DNA of 64,000 nt from an uncultured Prevotellaceae bacterium (lineage in GTDB: Bacteria; Bacteroidota; Bacteroidia; Bacteroidales; Bacteroidaceae). Shown in pieces: positions 50,522 through 59,700 of the stretch. Every line of letters begins with the position of its first letter. The stretch's first letter is position 1. The notes beneath the pieces were generated by a model. That model did not search any database. It saw only the letters and a list, made by a program, of their open reading frames with translations, and was not told where the DNA came from. Location of the stretch: assembly GCA_946185485.1 (NCBI GenBank), contig CAMHJQ010000006.1, positions 1 through 64,000 on the forward strand, in the 5' to 3' direction. Position numbers and translations under genes: made by a program.

Positions 50522-51850
50522 ATGATGAGAAAGACGATGATGGTGCTGCTGGCAGTGCTGACGCTGACGGCTGTAGCAAAACCAAAAGCGAAGAAAACTG
50601 TCGCGGAAACATGGCCCGACGGCACGGTGATGGATGCGTGGTTCCAGAACACGCAGAAGGTTGACCCGGCAACGCTGGGTAAGCGTTATGTGCTGACGGA
50701 CTACGGGGTGCTGATAGGCTCGACGGCCATCCAGACGGAGCAGATACAGGCGGTCATCGACCGCTGTGCCCAGGAGGGTGGCGGTGTGGTGGTGGTGCCG
50801 CAGGGAACGTTTATGACGGGCGCACTCTTCTTTAAACAGGGTACACACTTGCATGTGGAGGAGGGCGGCACGCTGAAAGGCTCTGACCGCATCAGCGACT
50901 ATCCCATCCTGACCACCCGCATCGAGGGTGAGACGTGCAAGTACTTCTCGGCCTTGGTCAATGCCGACGGACTGGACGGCTTTACCATTTCGGGCAGCGG
51001 TACCATCGACGGCAACGGACTGCACTACTGGCAGGAGTTCTGGATTCGCCGCAAGTGGAACCCCCAGTGCACCAACAAGGATGCCCAGCGGCCGCGCCTC
51101 ACCTATATCTCCAACTCGAAGAACGTCACCGTTCAGGACGTTCACCTCATCAACTCGCCGTTCTGGACCAACCACGTCTATAAGAGCGACCACGTGCGCT
51201 ACCTGGACTGCTATATCTTTGCACCTACCGAGAACGTCTGGTCGGGTGACCCGAAGCGTGGCGCACCATCGTCGGACGCCATCGACATCGACGTCTGCAC
51301 CGACGTCATCGTTGACGGCTGCTACATGCACGTCTGCGACGATGCCGTGGTGCTGAAGGGTGGCAAGGGCACGTGGGCCGACAAGGACGAGACCAACGGT
51401 CCCTGCGAGCGCATACTGATACAGAACTGCCGCTATGGCAGGGTACACGGCTGTCTGACGTTAGGCTCCGAGTCGCTGCACGACCGCAACGTCATCCTGC
51501 GCAACTGCCACACGGAGCGTGCCAACCGCGTCTTGTGGCTGAAGATGCGCCCCGACACCCCGCAGCACTACGAGTATGTGCTGGTGGAGAACATGACGGG
51601 CAAGTGTGAGCGCTTCCTGTTCGTCAATCCCTGGACGCAGTTCTTCAAGCCCGGCGACCGTGAGATGCCGCTGTCGCGCTGCAACAACATCACGATGCGC
51701 AACATACAGTTAGAGTGCTCGGCCAAGATGTTGGACGTGAAGACCAGCGACAAGTACGAGCTCGTTGATTTCACGTTAGACGGCCAGCCTCTGGACTTCG
51801 GCACCCCACAGAACAGTAACAACCAACAGATACAGACAGTATATGAATAA
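50522..51850 (+). CDS. GH28 polygalacturonase / rhamnogalacturonan galacturonohydrolase-type enzyme
   Basis: 442 residues with signal peptide MMRKTMMVLLAVLTLTAVA. GH28 enzymes are inverting beta-helix hydrolases of galacturonides. The catalytic aspartates are visible: D252 in SSDAIDID (the NTD motif), D273 and D274 in CDDAVVLK, and H309-G310 in VHGCLTLGSES. The N-terminal GGGVVVVPQGTFMTGALFFK is typical of exo-acting bacterial members, so it probably removes galacturonate from rhamnogalacturonan or pectin oligosaccharides in the periplasm. The 3' end overlaps rhaB by 8 bases, coupling depolymerisation to rhamnose metabolism. Confidence 0.92.
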   Translation: MMRKTMMVLLAVLTLTAVAKPKAKKTVAETWPDGTVMDAWFQNTQKVDPATLGKRYVLTDYGVLIGSTAIQTEQIQAVIDRCAQEGGGVVVVPQGTFMTGALFFKQGTHLHVEEGGTLKGSDRISDYPILTTRIEGETCKYFSALVNADGLDGFTISGSGTIDGNGLHYWQEFWIRRKWNPQCTNKDAQRPRLTYISNSKNVTVQDVHLINSPFWTNHVYKSDHVRYLDCYIFAPTENVWSGDPKRGAPSSDAIDIDVCTDVIVDGCYMHVCDDAVVLKGGKGTWADKDETNGPCERILIQNCRYGRVHGCLTLGSESLHDRNVILRNCHTERANRVLWLKMRPDTPQHYEYVLVENMTGKCERFLFVNPWTQFFKPGDREMPLSRCNNITMRNIQLECSAKMLDVKTSDKYELVDFTLDGQPLDFGTPQNSNNQQIQTVYE

Positions 51851-53354
51851 GGAGTATTATTTTGCCGTGGACCTCGGGGCCACCAGCGGACGTACCATCT
51901 TAGGGACGCTGGCCGACGGACGGCTGGAACAGGAGGAGCTGACACGCTTCCCGAACAACCTCATCGAGACCGGCGGACACTTCTACTGGGACCTCTATGC
52001 GTTGTATTTCGAGATGATACGCGGCCTCAAGGAGGTGGCACGCCGCAACATCACGCTGACCAGTATCGGCATCGACACCTGGGGCGTGGACTTTGTATTC
52101 ATCGGCGACGACGGTGCCATCCTGCGCAACCCCATGGCCTACCGTGACCCGCACACCTTCGGACGCATGGAGGAATACTTGGAAAAAGTGGTCAGCCGGA
52201 AGGAGGTGTACGACATCACCGGCATCCAGTTTATGAACTTCAACTCGCTGTTCCAGTTCTATGCCATGCAGCAGGACGGCAACAGTGCCATGAAGATGGC
52301 CAGGAAGGTGCTCTTCGTGCCCGACGCCCTGTCGTGGATGCTGACCGGCGAGGCCGTGTGCGAATATACCATTGCCTCGACGAGCCAGATGCTCGACCCC
52401 CGCACAGGCGACCTCAGCGAACGGCTGATAGAGAGCGTAGGACTGAAGCGCGAGCACTTCGGCCGCATGGTGCAGCCCGGCGCCCGGATAGGCGTGCTGA
52501 CTGACGAGGTGCAGAAGATGACAGGCCTGGGACCCGTGCCGGTCATTGCCGTGGCCGGTCACGACACGGGTGCTGCCGTCGCTGCCGTACCCGCCAAGGA
52601 CGAGCAGTTTGCCTACCTCTCCAGCGGTACGTGGAGCCTCATGGGCATCGAGACCAAGGAGGCCATCATCAACGACCGCAGCTACGAGCTGAACTTCACC
52701 AATGAGGGCGGCATCGAGGGTACTACCCGCTTCCTGAAGAACATCTGCGGCATGTGGCTCTACGAGCGCTGCCGTAAGGAATGGCCTGAGGAGGTGCGCC
52801 AACTGAGCCATCCCGAGTTGCAAGGTTCCGCCATGCAGGTGGAGGCCTTCCGCAGCATCATCAACCCCGACGACAAAGCCTTTGCCAACCCGCCGAGCAT
52901 GATAGAGGCCATCCAGACCTATTGCCGCGAGACGGGGCAGGCCGTGCCTGAGACGCCGGCGGAGATATGCCGCTGCATCTTCGACTCGCTGGCGCTGAGA
53001 TATCGGCAGGTGTTCGGGTGGATCAAGGAGTTCTATTCGACGGCAAAACCGTCGAAGACAATTTCGGTGCTGCATGTCATCGGCGGTGGAAGCCTGAACA
53101 AATACCTGACGCAGTTTACCGCTGACGCCTGTGGCATCGAGGTGCTGGCAGGCCCGCAGGAGTGTACCGCCATCGGCAACATCATGCTGCAGGCTAAAGC
53201 CTCAGGCAGCGTCGCTGACATCTGGCAGATGCGTCAGATCATCGCCGATAGCGTGGACATGACGGCTTATCATCCCACTGGCGACCAGGGCGCCTGGGCT
53301 GCCGCTTACGAGCGCTATCTCGAAATAACGAAACATCGAAATCTTGAAGCATAG
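51843..53354 (+). CDS. rhaB: Rhamnulokinase
   Basis: 503 residues, FGGY carbohydrate kinase, cytoplasmic. It phosphorylates L-rhamnulose at O-1. Rhamnulokinase-type motifs: FAVDLGATSGRTILG at the start, IDTWGVDFVFIGDDG, GIQFMNFNSLFQFYAM, SWMLTGEAVCEYTIASTSQM, AGHDTGAAVAAVPA, YLSSGTWSLMGIE and the FGGY-type HVIGGGSLNKYLTQFTADA. The start overlaps the GH28 stop (8 bases). The next gene, a sugar isomerase, follows by 31 bases. No rhamnulose-1-phosphate aldolase is seen in the window. Confidence 0.94.
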   Translation: MNKEYYFAVDLGATSGRTILGTLADGRLEQEELTRFPNNLIETGGHFYWDLYALYFEMIRGLKEVARRNITLTSIGIDTWGVDFVFIGDDGAILRNPMAYRDPHTFGRMEEYLEKVVSRKEVYDITGIQFMNFNSLFQFYAMQQDGNSAMKMARKVLFVPDALSWMLTGEAVCEYTIASTSQMLDPRTGDLSERLIESVGLKREHFGRMVQPGARIGVLTDEVQKMTGLGPVPVIAVAGHDTGAAVAAVPAKDEQFAYLSSGTWSLMGIETKEAIINDRSYELNFTNEGGIEGTTRFLKNICGMWLYERCRKEWPEEVRQLSHPELQGSAMQVEAFRSIINPDDKAFANPPSMIEAIQTYCRETGQAVPETPAEICRCIFDSLALRYRQVFGWIKEFYSTAKPSKTISVLHVIGGGSLNKYLTQFTADACGIEVLAGPQECTAIGNIMLQAKASGSVADIWQMRQIIADSVDMTAYHPTGDQGAWAAAYERYLEITKHRNLEA

Positions 53355-53385
53355 AAAATAAAATAACATAAAACAAATCAGAATT

Positions 53386-54816
53386 ATGGCAAAACCATTA
53401 GTAGAGACCAAAGCACGCGTAGGCGTGTTCTCAATCGCATTGCAGGCATATCTGCCGCAGTTCCCACAGTTAGTTCCTAACTTCGAGGCCCAGTATGAGG
53501 CTTTCAAGAAGACGCTGCCCGACACCATCGAGATCATCGACGGCGGCATGGTTACAACCAAGGAGCAGTCGATGGCTGCCGGCGACAAGTTCCGCGCTGC
53601 TGACGTCGATCTCGTCATCCTGCAGATGCTGACCTATTGCACCTCTTATAATATGCTGCCCGCCGTGCGCGACCTGGACGTTCCCGTCGTCATCGTCAAC
53701 CTGCAGAAGAAGCTGGCTCCCGACTACGATAAGACCGACATCCCCACATGGCTCGGCGACCTGTATGCCTGCGGTGCCATCGGTGAGATGGTGGCCGACC
53801 TGAACCGTGCCGGCAAGCGCTCAGCCGTCATCACCGGTGTGGTAGAAGGCGGTGACCCCGGCTGTCAGGCTGAGATTGAGGACTGGTGCCGTGCCGCACA
53901 GGTGCGCCGCCGCTTCCGCGATACCAACATCGCACAGATTGGCCGTCCGTACCCCGGCATGATGGACCTCTACATCGACGAGACCAACCTCTACCACCGC
54001 ATGTATGTCTATACCAAGCAGTTCGACTGGGAACAGATGTGGGCCATTGCCGACAACATCACCGACGAGGCTGCCATCCGCGCCAAGGCTCAGGACATCC
54101 TCGACACCTTCGAGATTGAGGGCGGCGGCACGGTCGAGAAGGTCTGGGACATGGCTAAGTATGTTGTAGCCTTCGAGCAGTGGGTCAAGGACGAGCAGTT
54201 AGGCATGATCGCCTCTCACTATGCAGGCTTCGCCCAGGGCGTCGCCGGCAAGCTCGACTCCATGCTGATTCCTGCCTTCTCCATGCTCATCAAGCAGCAT
54301 ACTGCCTGCGCCGTCGAGGGCGACATGAAGGTGGCCATGGCCATGAGCATCCTGAAGACCATCAGCGGCACGGGTACGCTGGCCGAGATGTACTCTATCG
54401 ACTTCCCGAAGGACATCTGCATCATCGGTCACTCCGGCTCGGGCGACTTCGACATCTCGCAGGCTCACAAGCCCACGATGAAGATTGTGCCCGTATTCCA
54501 CGGCAAGACCGGTGGCGGCTATCTGACCCAGTTCTATCCTCCGACGGGTCCTGTCACCTACCTGGCCATCACGCAGGATGCCAACGGCAAGTTCAAGTTC
54601 GTGGCTGCTGAGGGTGTCAACGAGGAAGGTCCCATCTTCATGTTCGGCGACACCAACATGCGTACCAAGTTCTCGCTGTCGTGCCGGGAGTTCGTCAACA
54701 AGTGGAGCGAGGCCGGTCCCACGCACCACATGGCTGCCGCCGTCGGCCACCACATCGACACCATCCTGAAGGTAGCCAAGATATTCAACATCGAGTGTGA
54801 CGTAGTTTGTAGATAA
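53386..54816 (+). CDS. L-fucose/L-arabinose isomerase-fold sugar isomerase
   Basis: 476 residues, cytoplasmic. The protein resembles the FucI/AraA superfamily (COG2407 type) rather than the TIM-barrel L-rhamnose isomerase RhaA: VGVFSIALQAYLPQFPQLV, DVDLVILQMLTYCTSYNMLP, VVIVNLQKKLAPDYDKTD, SAVITGVVEGGD, HTACAVEGDMKVAMAMSILKTISG with the metal-binding Glu, and HHMAAAVGHHIDTILKVA near the end with the metal His. Its place directly after rhaB suggests it supplies the kinase with ketose, so it might act on L-rhamnose or a related sugar, but a fucose or arabinose role is equally open. The gene ends just before the DUF559 cassette. Confidence 0.8.
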   Translation: MAKPLVETKARVGVFSIALQAYLPQFPQLVPNFEAQYEAFKKTLPDTIEIIDGGMVTTKEQSMAAGDKFRAADVDLVILQMLTYCTSYNMLPAVRDLDVPVVIVNLQKKLAPDYDKTDIPTWLGDLYACGAIGEMVADLNRAGKRSAVITGVVEGGDPGCQAEIEDWCRAAQVRRRFRDTNIAQIGRPYPGMMDLYIDETNLYHRMYVYTKQFDWEQMWAIADNITDEAAIRAKAQDILDTFEIEGGGTVEKVWDMAKYVVAFEQWVKDEQLGMIASHYAGFAQGVAGKLDSMLIPAFSMLIKQHTACAVEGDMKVAMAMSILKTISGTGTLAEMYSIDFPKDICIIGHSGSGDFDISQAHKPTMKIVPVFHGKTGGGYLTQFYPPTGPVTYLAITQDANGKFKFVAAEGVNEEGPIFMFGDTNMRTKFSLSCREFVNKWSEAGPTHHMAAAVGHHIDTILKVAKIFNIECDVVCR

Positions 54817-54817
54817 A

Positions 54818-55315
54818 GACCCACCCCCAGCCCCTCCCTTGTAGGGAGGGGAGTAGATAGTCTTGCATGACATGGGAAAAGCAGCTTTTTATAAAACAGC
54901 CTCACCTGACAGATATGCCTTATTACGGATATATGCACGGGAAAACAGAAAAAATGCAACGCCTGCTGAACAGTATCTGTGGGAGCATTTAAGGAAAGGT
55001 GTCTTGGGTGTTGACTTCTTGTGACAGCACATCGTTGGTGATTATATCGCAGACTTCGCATCACGGCATGGAGGCTTGATTATTGAAGTGGATGGCGGCT
55101 ATCATTCAGAACGGCAACAAGCTGAAAATGACGCCATTCGTGAGAGCCATTTGGAGCAAATGGGCTTTCATGTTATGCGGTTCTCAAACGAAGAAGTATT
55201 ATACAATGTTGATCATGTACTAAACCAAATTGAAAAGTATTTTCATGAATAATCAATCATCATCGCAGACTCATTCTACGCCCCGCCCTACAAGGGAGGG
55301 GCAGGGGGGTGGGTC
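54818..55315 (+). mobile_element. Candidate 498-bp cassette: DUF559 gene between inverted C/G repeats
   Basis: The left end 54818-54851 (GACCCACCCCC ... AGGGAGGGG) and the right end 55281-55315 are near-identical inverted repeats of 34-35 bp, each holding a CCTCCCTTGTAGGGAGG-type palindrome. They enclose one DUF559 gene. The right end is translated as part of the transporter N-terminus. No transposase or clear target duplication is present. Mobility is inferred from structure and from the cargo-less copy at 49429-49463. Confidence 0.6.
54872..55252 (+). pseudogene. DUF559 (Vsr-like endonuclease fold) gene with one internal stop
   Basis: A single frame of 127 codons reads MGKAAFYKTASPDRYALLRI ... 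ATPAEQYLWEHLRKGVLGVDFL, then a TGA at 55022-55024, then QHIVGDYIADFASRHGGLII and IEVDGGYHSERQQAEND. The ending is MRFSNEEVLYNVDHVLNQIE. This is a full-length DUF559 protein, a small family with a PD-(D/E)XK/Vsr-like fold whose role is not settled, usually 115-130 residues. In intact members the position of the stop normally holds a basic residue (FRRQHI), so a single nonsense change (CGA to TGA) is the simplest explanation. The 3' end overlaps the transporter ATG by 8 bases. A sequencing error or recoding cannot be excluded. Confidence 0.85.
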
Positions 55316-56636
55316 CCTGAAGAGTACCATTGCGGTGTCTCTTACCAATTATCTCGATGCCGGCGCCATCGTGGCCGGTGCATCGGGCTTGACCTTGTGG
55401 CAGAACTACCTCGGCCTGACCGAGGTTCATCTGGGCTGGCTGAACTTCATTTCGGCCAACTGCCTCGGTGCTGCCATCGGTGCCATCATTGGCGGTTTCC
55501 TGGCCGACAAGTATGGCCGAAAGTTCATCTTCACCTACAACCTGCTGGTCTATATGCTGGGTGTGCTGACCATCATGTTCAGCGTCAACTTCCCCATGCT
55601 GCTTTGTGGTTTCCTCATCACAGGTATCAGCGTCGGTGTGGGTGTTCCCGCCTCATGGACCTATATCTCAGAGTCGTCGGAGGTCAACAACCGCGGCCGT
55701 AACATCTGTATCTCGCAGATGTCGTGGGGCTTCGGACCGATGTGTATCCTGCTCTTCGGCATGCTCTTTGCCCCTGGCGGCTACCTGTTCTCGTGGGTCG
55801 AGAGCGTGGCGGCCTTGTTTGTCGGTGAAGGTGCTGACGTCGCCGCCATTAATGTCTTTTCGTCACGCATCGTGTTCTTCACGCTGTTCGTGGTGGCCTT
55901 CGTCGCCTGGAACCTGCAGCGCCAGCTGCAGGAGAGTGCTGAGTTTACAGCCCAGAAGGCTTCCGGGCAGAAACAGCCCGGCATGCTGGACAATATCAAG
56001 TTGTTGTTTACCAACAAGATAGCCGTACGTACTGTCATCTTCCTGGCTACTATCTACCTGACGTGGAACCTTGTGGCCTCGGTGATGGGCTTCTTCCAGC
56101 CGCACATCTACGAGACTGCAGGCGGCGTCAGCAATGAGCAGGCCAACTGGATGAACTGCATACAGTGGTTCATCATCGTTGCCGTGACGTTCGTTGTGTC
56201 GAAGCTCATTGACAAGACAGCTCATAAGACTATCTATACCTTCGGCCTGCTGGTGGCTATCGCCGCCTGGCTGGTCATCGTCACCATTGGTGTCAACGGC
56301 ATGATGGGTCTCTGGCTCTTTGCCATCCTCTGGGGTGTGCAGGGCGGAAGTTCGCCGCAGATATTCTATGCCCTGTGGGGCTCAGAGCTGTTTCCTGCCA
56401 AGTTCCGTGCCGGTGCCCAGGGCCTGATGTTCTTCATCGTCCGCGGCCTGTCGGCTGTCTGGGGACTGGTGTTCACAATGATCTACGGTGAGAACGGCGA
56501 AGGCTTCACCATCGCTGCCTTCTGCATGATAGCCCTGCTGACCATCTCGCTGGTGGTAGGCTTCATCGGTGCCCCGAAGACCCGTGGCCGTGCCCTTGAC
56601 GACATCGTGCGTGAGCGCTACGGCGATAGCTATTAA
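55245..56636 (+). CDS. MFS sugar transporter (sugar-porter type)
   Basis: About 463 residues with 12 predicted membrane helices in the inner membrane. Motifs: FLADKYGRKFIFTYN (loop 2-3 sugar-porter type), GFLITGISVGVGVPASWTYI, and LWGSELFPAKFRAGAQGLMF (the PESPR-like region of helix 10-11). Its place after rhaB and the isomerase suggests uptake of L-rhamnose or another released monosaccharide. The ATG at 55245 overlaps the DUF559 stop; a TTG 15 bases upstream is less likely. The first about 30 residues (STPRPTREGQGGGS) are encoded by the right end of the DUF559 cassette, and the conserved protein begins near KSTIAVSLTNYLDAG. The native start may thus have been replaced by repeat sequence. Confidence 0.88.
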   Translation: MNNQSSSQTHSTPRPTREGQGGGSLKSTIAVSLTNYLDAGAIVAGASGLTLWQNYLGLTEVHLGWLNFISANCLGAAIGAIIGGFLADKYGRKFIFTYNLLVYMLGVLTIMFSVNFPMLLCGFLITGISVGVGVPASWTYISESSEVNNRGRNICISQMSWGFGPMCILLFGMLFAPGGYLFSWVESVAALFVGEGADVAAINVFSSRIVFFTLFVVAFVAWNLQRQLQESAEFTAQKASGQKQPGMLDNIKLLFTNKIAVRTVIFLATIYLTWNLVASVMGFFQPHIYETAGGVSNEQANWMNCIQWFIIVAVTFVVSKLIDKTAHKTIYTFGLLVAIAAWLVIVTIGVNGMMGLWLFAILWGVQGGSSPQIFYALWGSELFPAKFRAGAQGLMFFIVRGLSAVWGLVFTMIYGENGEGFTIAAFCMIALLTISLVVGFIGAPKTRGRALDDIVRERYGDSY

Positions 56637-56640
56637 GAGA

Positions 56641-56704
56641 TTCCACAACACTTTTAGAGATTCCACGACACTTTTCAAAGATAATATTTGGTAGTGTCGT
56701 GGAA
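56641..56704. repeat. Three copies of TTCCACRACACT (two direct, one inverted) upstream of the sensor gene
   Basis: TTCCACAACACTTTT (56641-56655) and TTCCACGACACTTTT (56661-56675) are direct repeats with 20-base spacing. AGTGTCGTGGAA (56693-56704) is the exact inverse of the second. The inverted copy lies between the -33 and -7 boxes of the promoter at 56687-56718, so it could be an operator. The inverted pair could also form a weak terminator for the transporter. Confidence 0.6.
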
Positions 56705-56718
56705 AACTATTACTTTTG
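56687..56718 (+). promoter_or_regulatory. Promoter of the sensor-GH31 unit
   Basis: TTTG (56687-56690), 20 bases, TACTTTTG (56711-56718), about 30 bases before the ATG at 56749. The spacer holds the inverted TTCCACGACACT copy. Confidence 0.6.
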
Positions 56719-56748
56719 CAGTACCTAACTGTAAAACCCAAAGTATCT

Positions 56749-59700
56749 ATGATGCGTAGAATGCTCTTTGCCCTTGTTTTGACGCTGCTCCCTTTAGCGC
56801 TATGGGCGGAAGTTCCAGATATGAAATTCCTCCGTCTCGACACCCGCGACGGGCTGTCGAACTCCAGCATTCTTTGCCTGCATCGCGATACAAAAGGCTT
56901 TATGTGGATTGGTACGCCATACGGTCTAAACCGTTATGATGGCTACCGTTTTCGCACCTTCTATCAGGACGTGAAGGACACCATGTCGCTTCGCAACAAC
57001 TACGTGGACGAGATTTACGAGGATGCTGACGGCAAGTTGTGGCTGCATCAGGGTATGAACTATACCATCTTCGACCCCAGCACGGAGAAGGGTGACCGCC
57101 ATCCGGAGTATTTCTTTGAGAAACTGGGAGTCACGGGAGGACTGGAGTTCCTGTATATTGACAAGGACAAGAACTTCTGGGTGAAGACCTATGAATCGGG
57201 ATTCTGGCATATTGACATCAAGACCAAGAAGGTTCATCAGTTTCGACTGGGCTATGGCGGTCAGGAGTTCAACAACGACTTCGGTGTCTCGTCATTTGCC
57301 GAAACCGACCAGTTGTTGTATGTCACCTCCAGCAATGGCGAGGTGTTCTGCTTCGACAAGCAGAAGAACCGCATCCTCTGGAAGAACAACCACCTGCGCC
57401 AGCTGGGACTTGTCAGCAACCAGAATGTCAAGCCGCGTCTGGACCCCTTGGGCAACTTGTGGCTGATATCGACGGGCAGAGTCTATGTGCTGTACGGCAG
57501 CAACCAGTGGTACCACTCGGTGCAGGAGGCGCTGCATGCGTTAGGCTATGAAGGAGTACCCGACGAGATGAACGTGTGGGACATCCAGCTAGACAAGGAA
57601 AACCGTTACTGGATAGCTACGGACCACGGCGGCCTGTATGTGGCCGACCCGAAGGACAAGGTCATCCGCCAGTTCCTGAACAACAAGTACGACAAGGCGA
57701 CCATCAGCGACAATACGGTACGCATGGTCTATCGCGACCAGCTGGGTCGTATGTGGTTGGGCACCTATACGGGAGGTGTCAACCTGTATTCGGGTGGCCT
57801 GTCGAACTTCATCAACTTGGAGCTGGGCAATATCAATACCATTTGTACCGACAAGCAGGGCTTGTGGTGGCTGGGTACCAACGATAAGGGTATCATCTGT
57901 TATGACCCCAAGACGAAAGAACAGGTGGTCTATAACCGCGAGAACAGCGGCATCCGCTCGAACACCATGGTGGGTTCATTGGGTGCCCGCGACGGTTCCG
58001 TATGGTTTGGTACCTACGAGGGTGGACTCATCCATATCAAGAACGGACAGGTGACCAACCTGCTGGCCACCGGTGATACCACCAGCCTGAATGTCAACAA
58101 CATCTGGACAGTCTGCGAGGACCAGTGGGGAAACCTCTGGCTGGGCGAGCTGGGCGGCGGCGTACAGCGCGTCGACAAGCGTACCGGCCGCATGAGGTCG
58201 TTTCGTATGAACAACTCCAATCTGCCCAGTGAGTATATCAATACAATCTCGCGGACAAAGAAGGGCTGGCTGCTGGTGGCGCACTCCAACTACATGTCGC
58301 TCATCAATCCCAAGACCATGGAGGTGGTCAACCGCAACATCTCGCAGAACAAGAGTGGCGTGCCCATCACCGAGAGTTCCATCTTCGGCTATGAGGACAG
58401 CCGCGGCCTTATTTGGCAGGGGTCCACGTCGGGAGCCACCATCTGGGACACGAAGACTGGCGACGTCTACCTGTTGGATATGAAGTCGGGACTCTTCGGT
58501 TCTACCGTCAACGGCATGATTGAGGATGACAGGCATACCGTCTGGCTGGTGACCGACCATGGCGTGTCGAACGTCATCCCGCAACGCAAGGAAGACGGCA
58601 CGTGGAACTTCGTCGTTCGCAGCTACAACAACCGTGACGGTCTGCAGGACGGCCCCTACAACCAGCGTTCCGTCTGCTACACCGCTGACGGTCTCATACT
58701 CGTAGGCGGCCAGGGCGGTCTGGACGTCATCAATCCCAAGAACTTAGGCAAGGGACGCATCAAGGAAACACCCGTCTTCAGCGGTTTGCTGGTCTTCGAC
58801 CGCGACGTTGTCGTCGGCGAAAAGGTCGGCGGCCGTGTCATCCTCCACGAGGTGCTCAACGACTGCCGCGACATCACCCTGCGCTACGATGAGCAGTTTA
58901 CCATCCAGTTAGGCAGCTCCAGCGGCGAAATCCACAACCGTTCGCGCTTTGTCTACCGACTGGAAGGCTTCAACGACGACTGGGTGCGTACCTCCGAACT
59001 CAATCCGAATATCACCTACAACTCTCTGAGCCCTGGCAGCTATACCCTGCATGTCCGTATGCTCAACGACGACGGCACCTTCGGCGATGAAGAGAGCCTG
59101 CTGGAGATAACCATCCGTCCGCCTTTCTGGCGCAGCGGCTGGATGATGCTGTTCTACATGGTGCTCATGTGCGTCGGCTTGTGGTACTGGCGCAAATGGT
59201 ATATCAAGCAGCAGGAGCAGAAGATGCGTGCCGAGCAACTGCGCCGCGAGACCGAGAAGTTGCAGTGGATGTCGGAGATGCGTGTCCAGATGGCTACTGA
59301 GCATGCTGCTGCCGTCAAGGCGGTCACCGAAGGCACGGCAACCGCCGACACCGTCGTTGTCGCCGACGTCGCCGCCAAGCCGGAGCTGCAGCTGCAGTTG
59401 GAGGATTGTGACCTTGTCACCGTCGTCAAGAATGTGTGTACTGAGTTTGCTGCCACTAAGGAGGGCACCAAGGCCAAGGTGACCTGTCGCCCGATGGTCG
59501 AGGAGCTCTCTGCGCCCATCGACCGCAAGCAGTTGGCACGTGCCCTGAATATCCTGCTGTCCAACTCCGTGCGCTTCTCGCCGGGCAACTGTCAGATTAC
59601 GGTGAGTCTGGGGCGTGTCGAGGGCGACCGTGCCGTCCTGCAGGTAGCTGACAACGGCATCGGCATCCGCGACGAGTTCAAGGCTAAGGCCTTTGAACCC

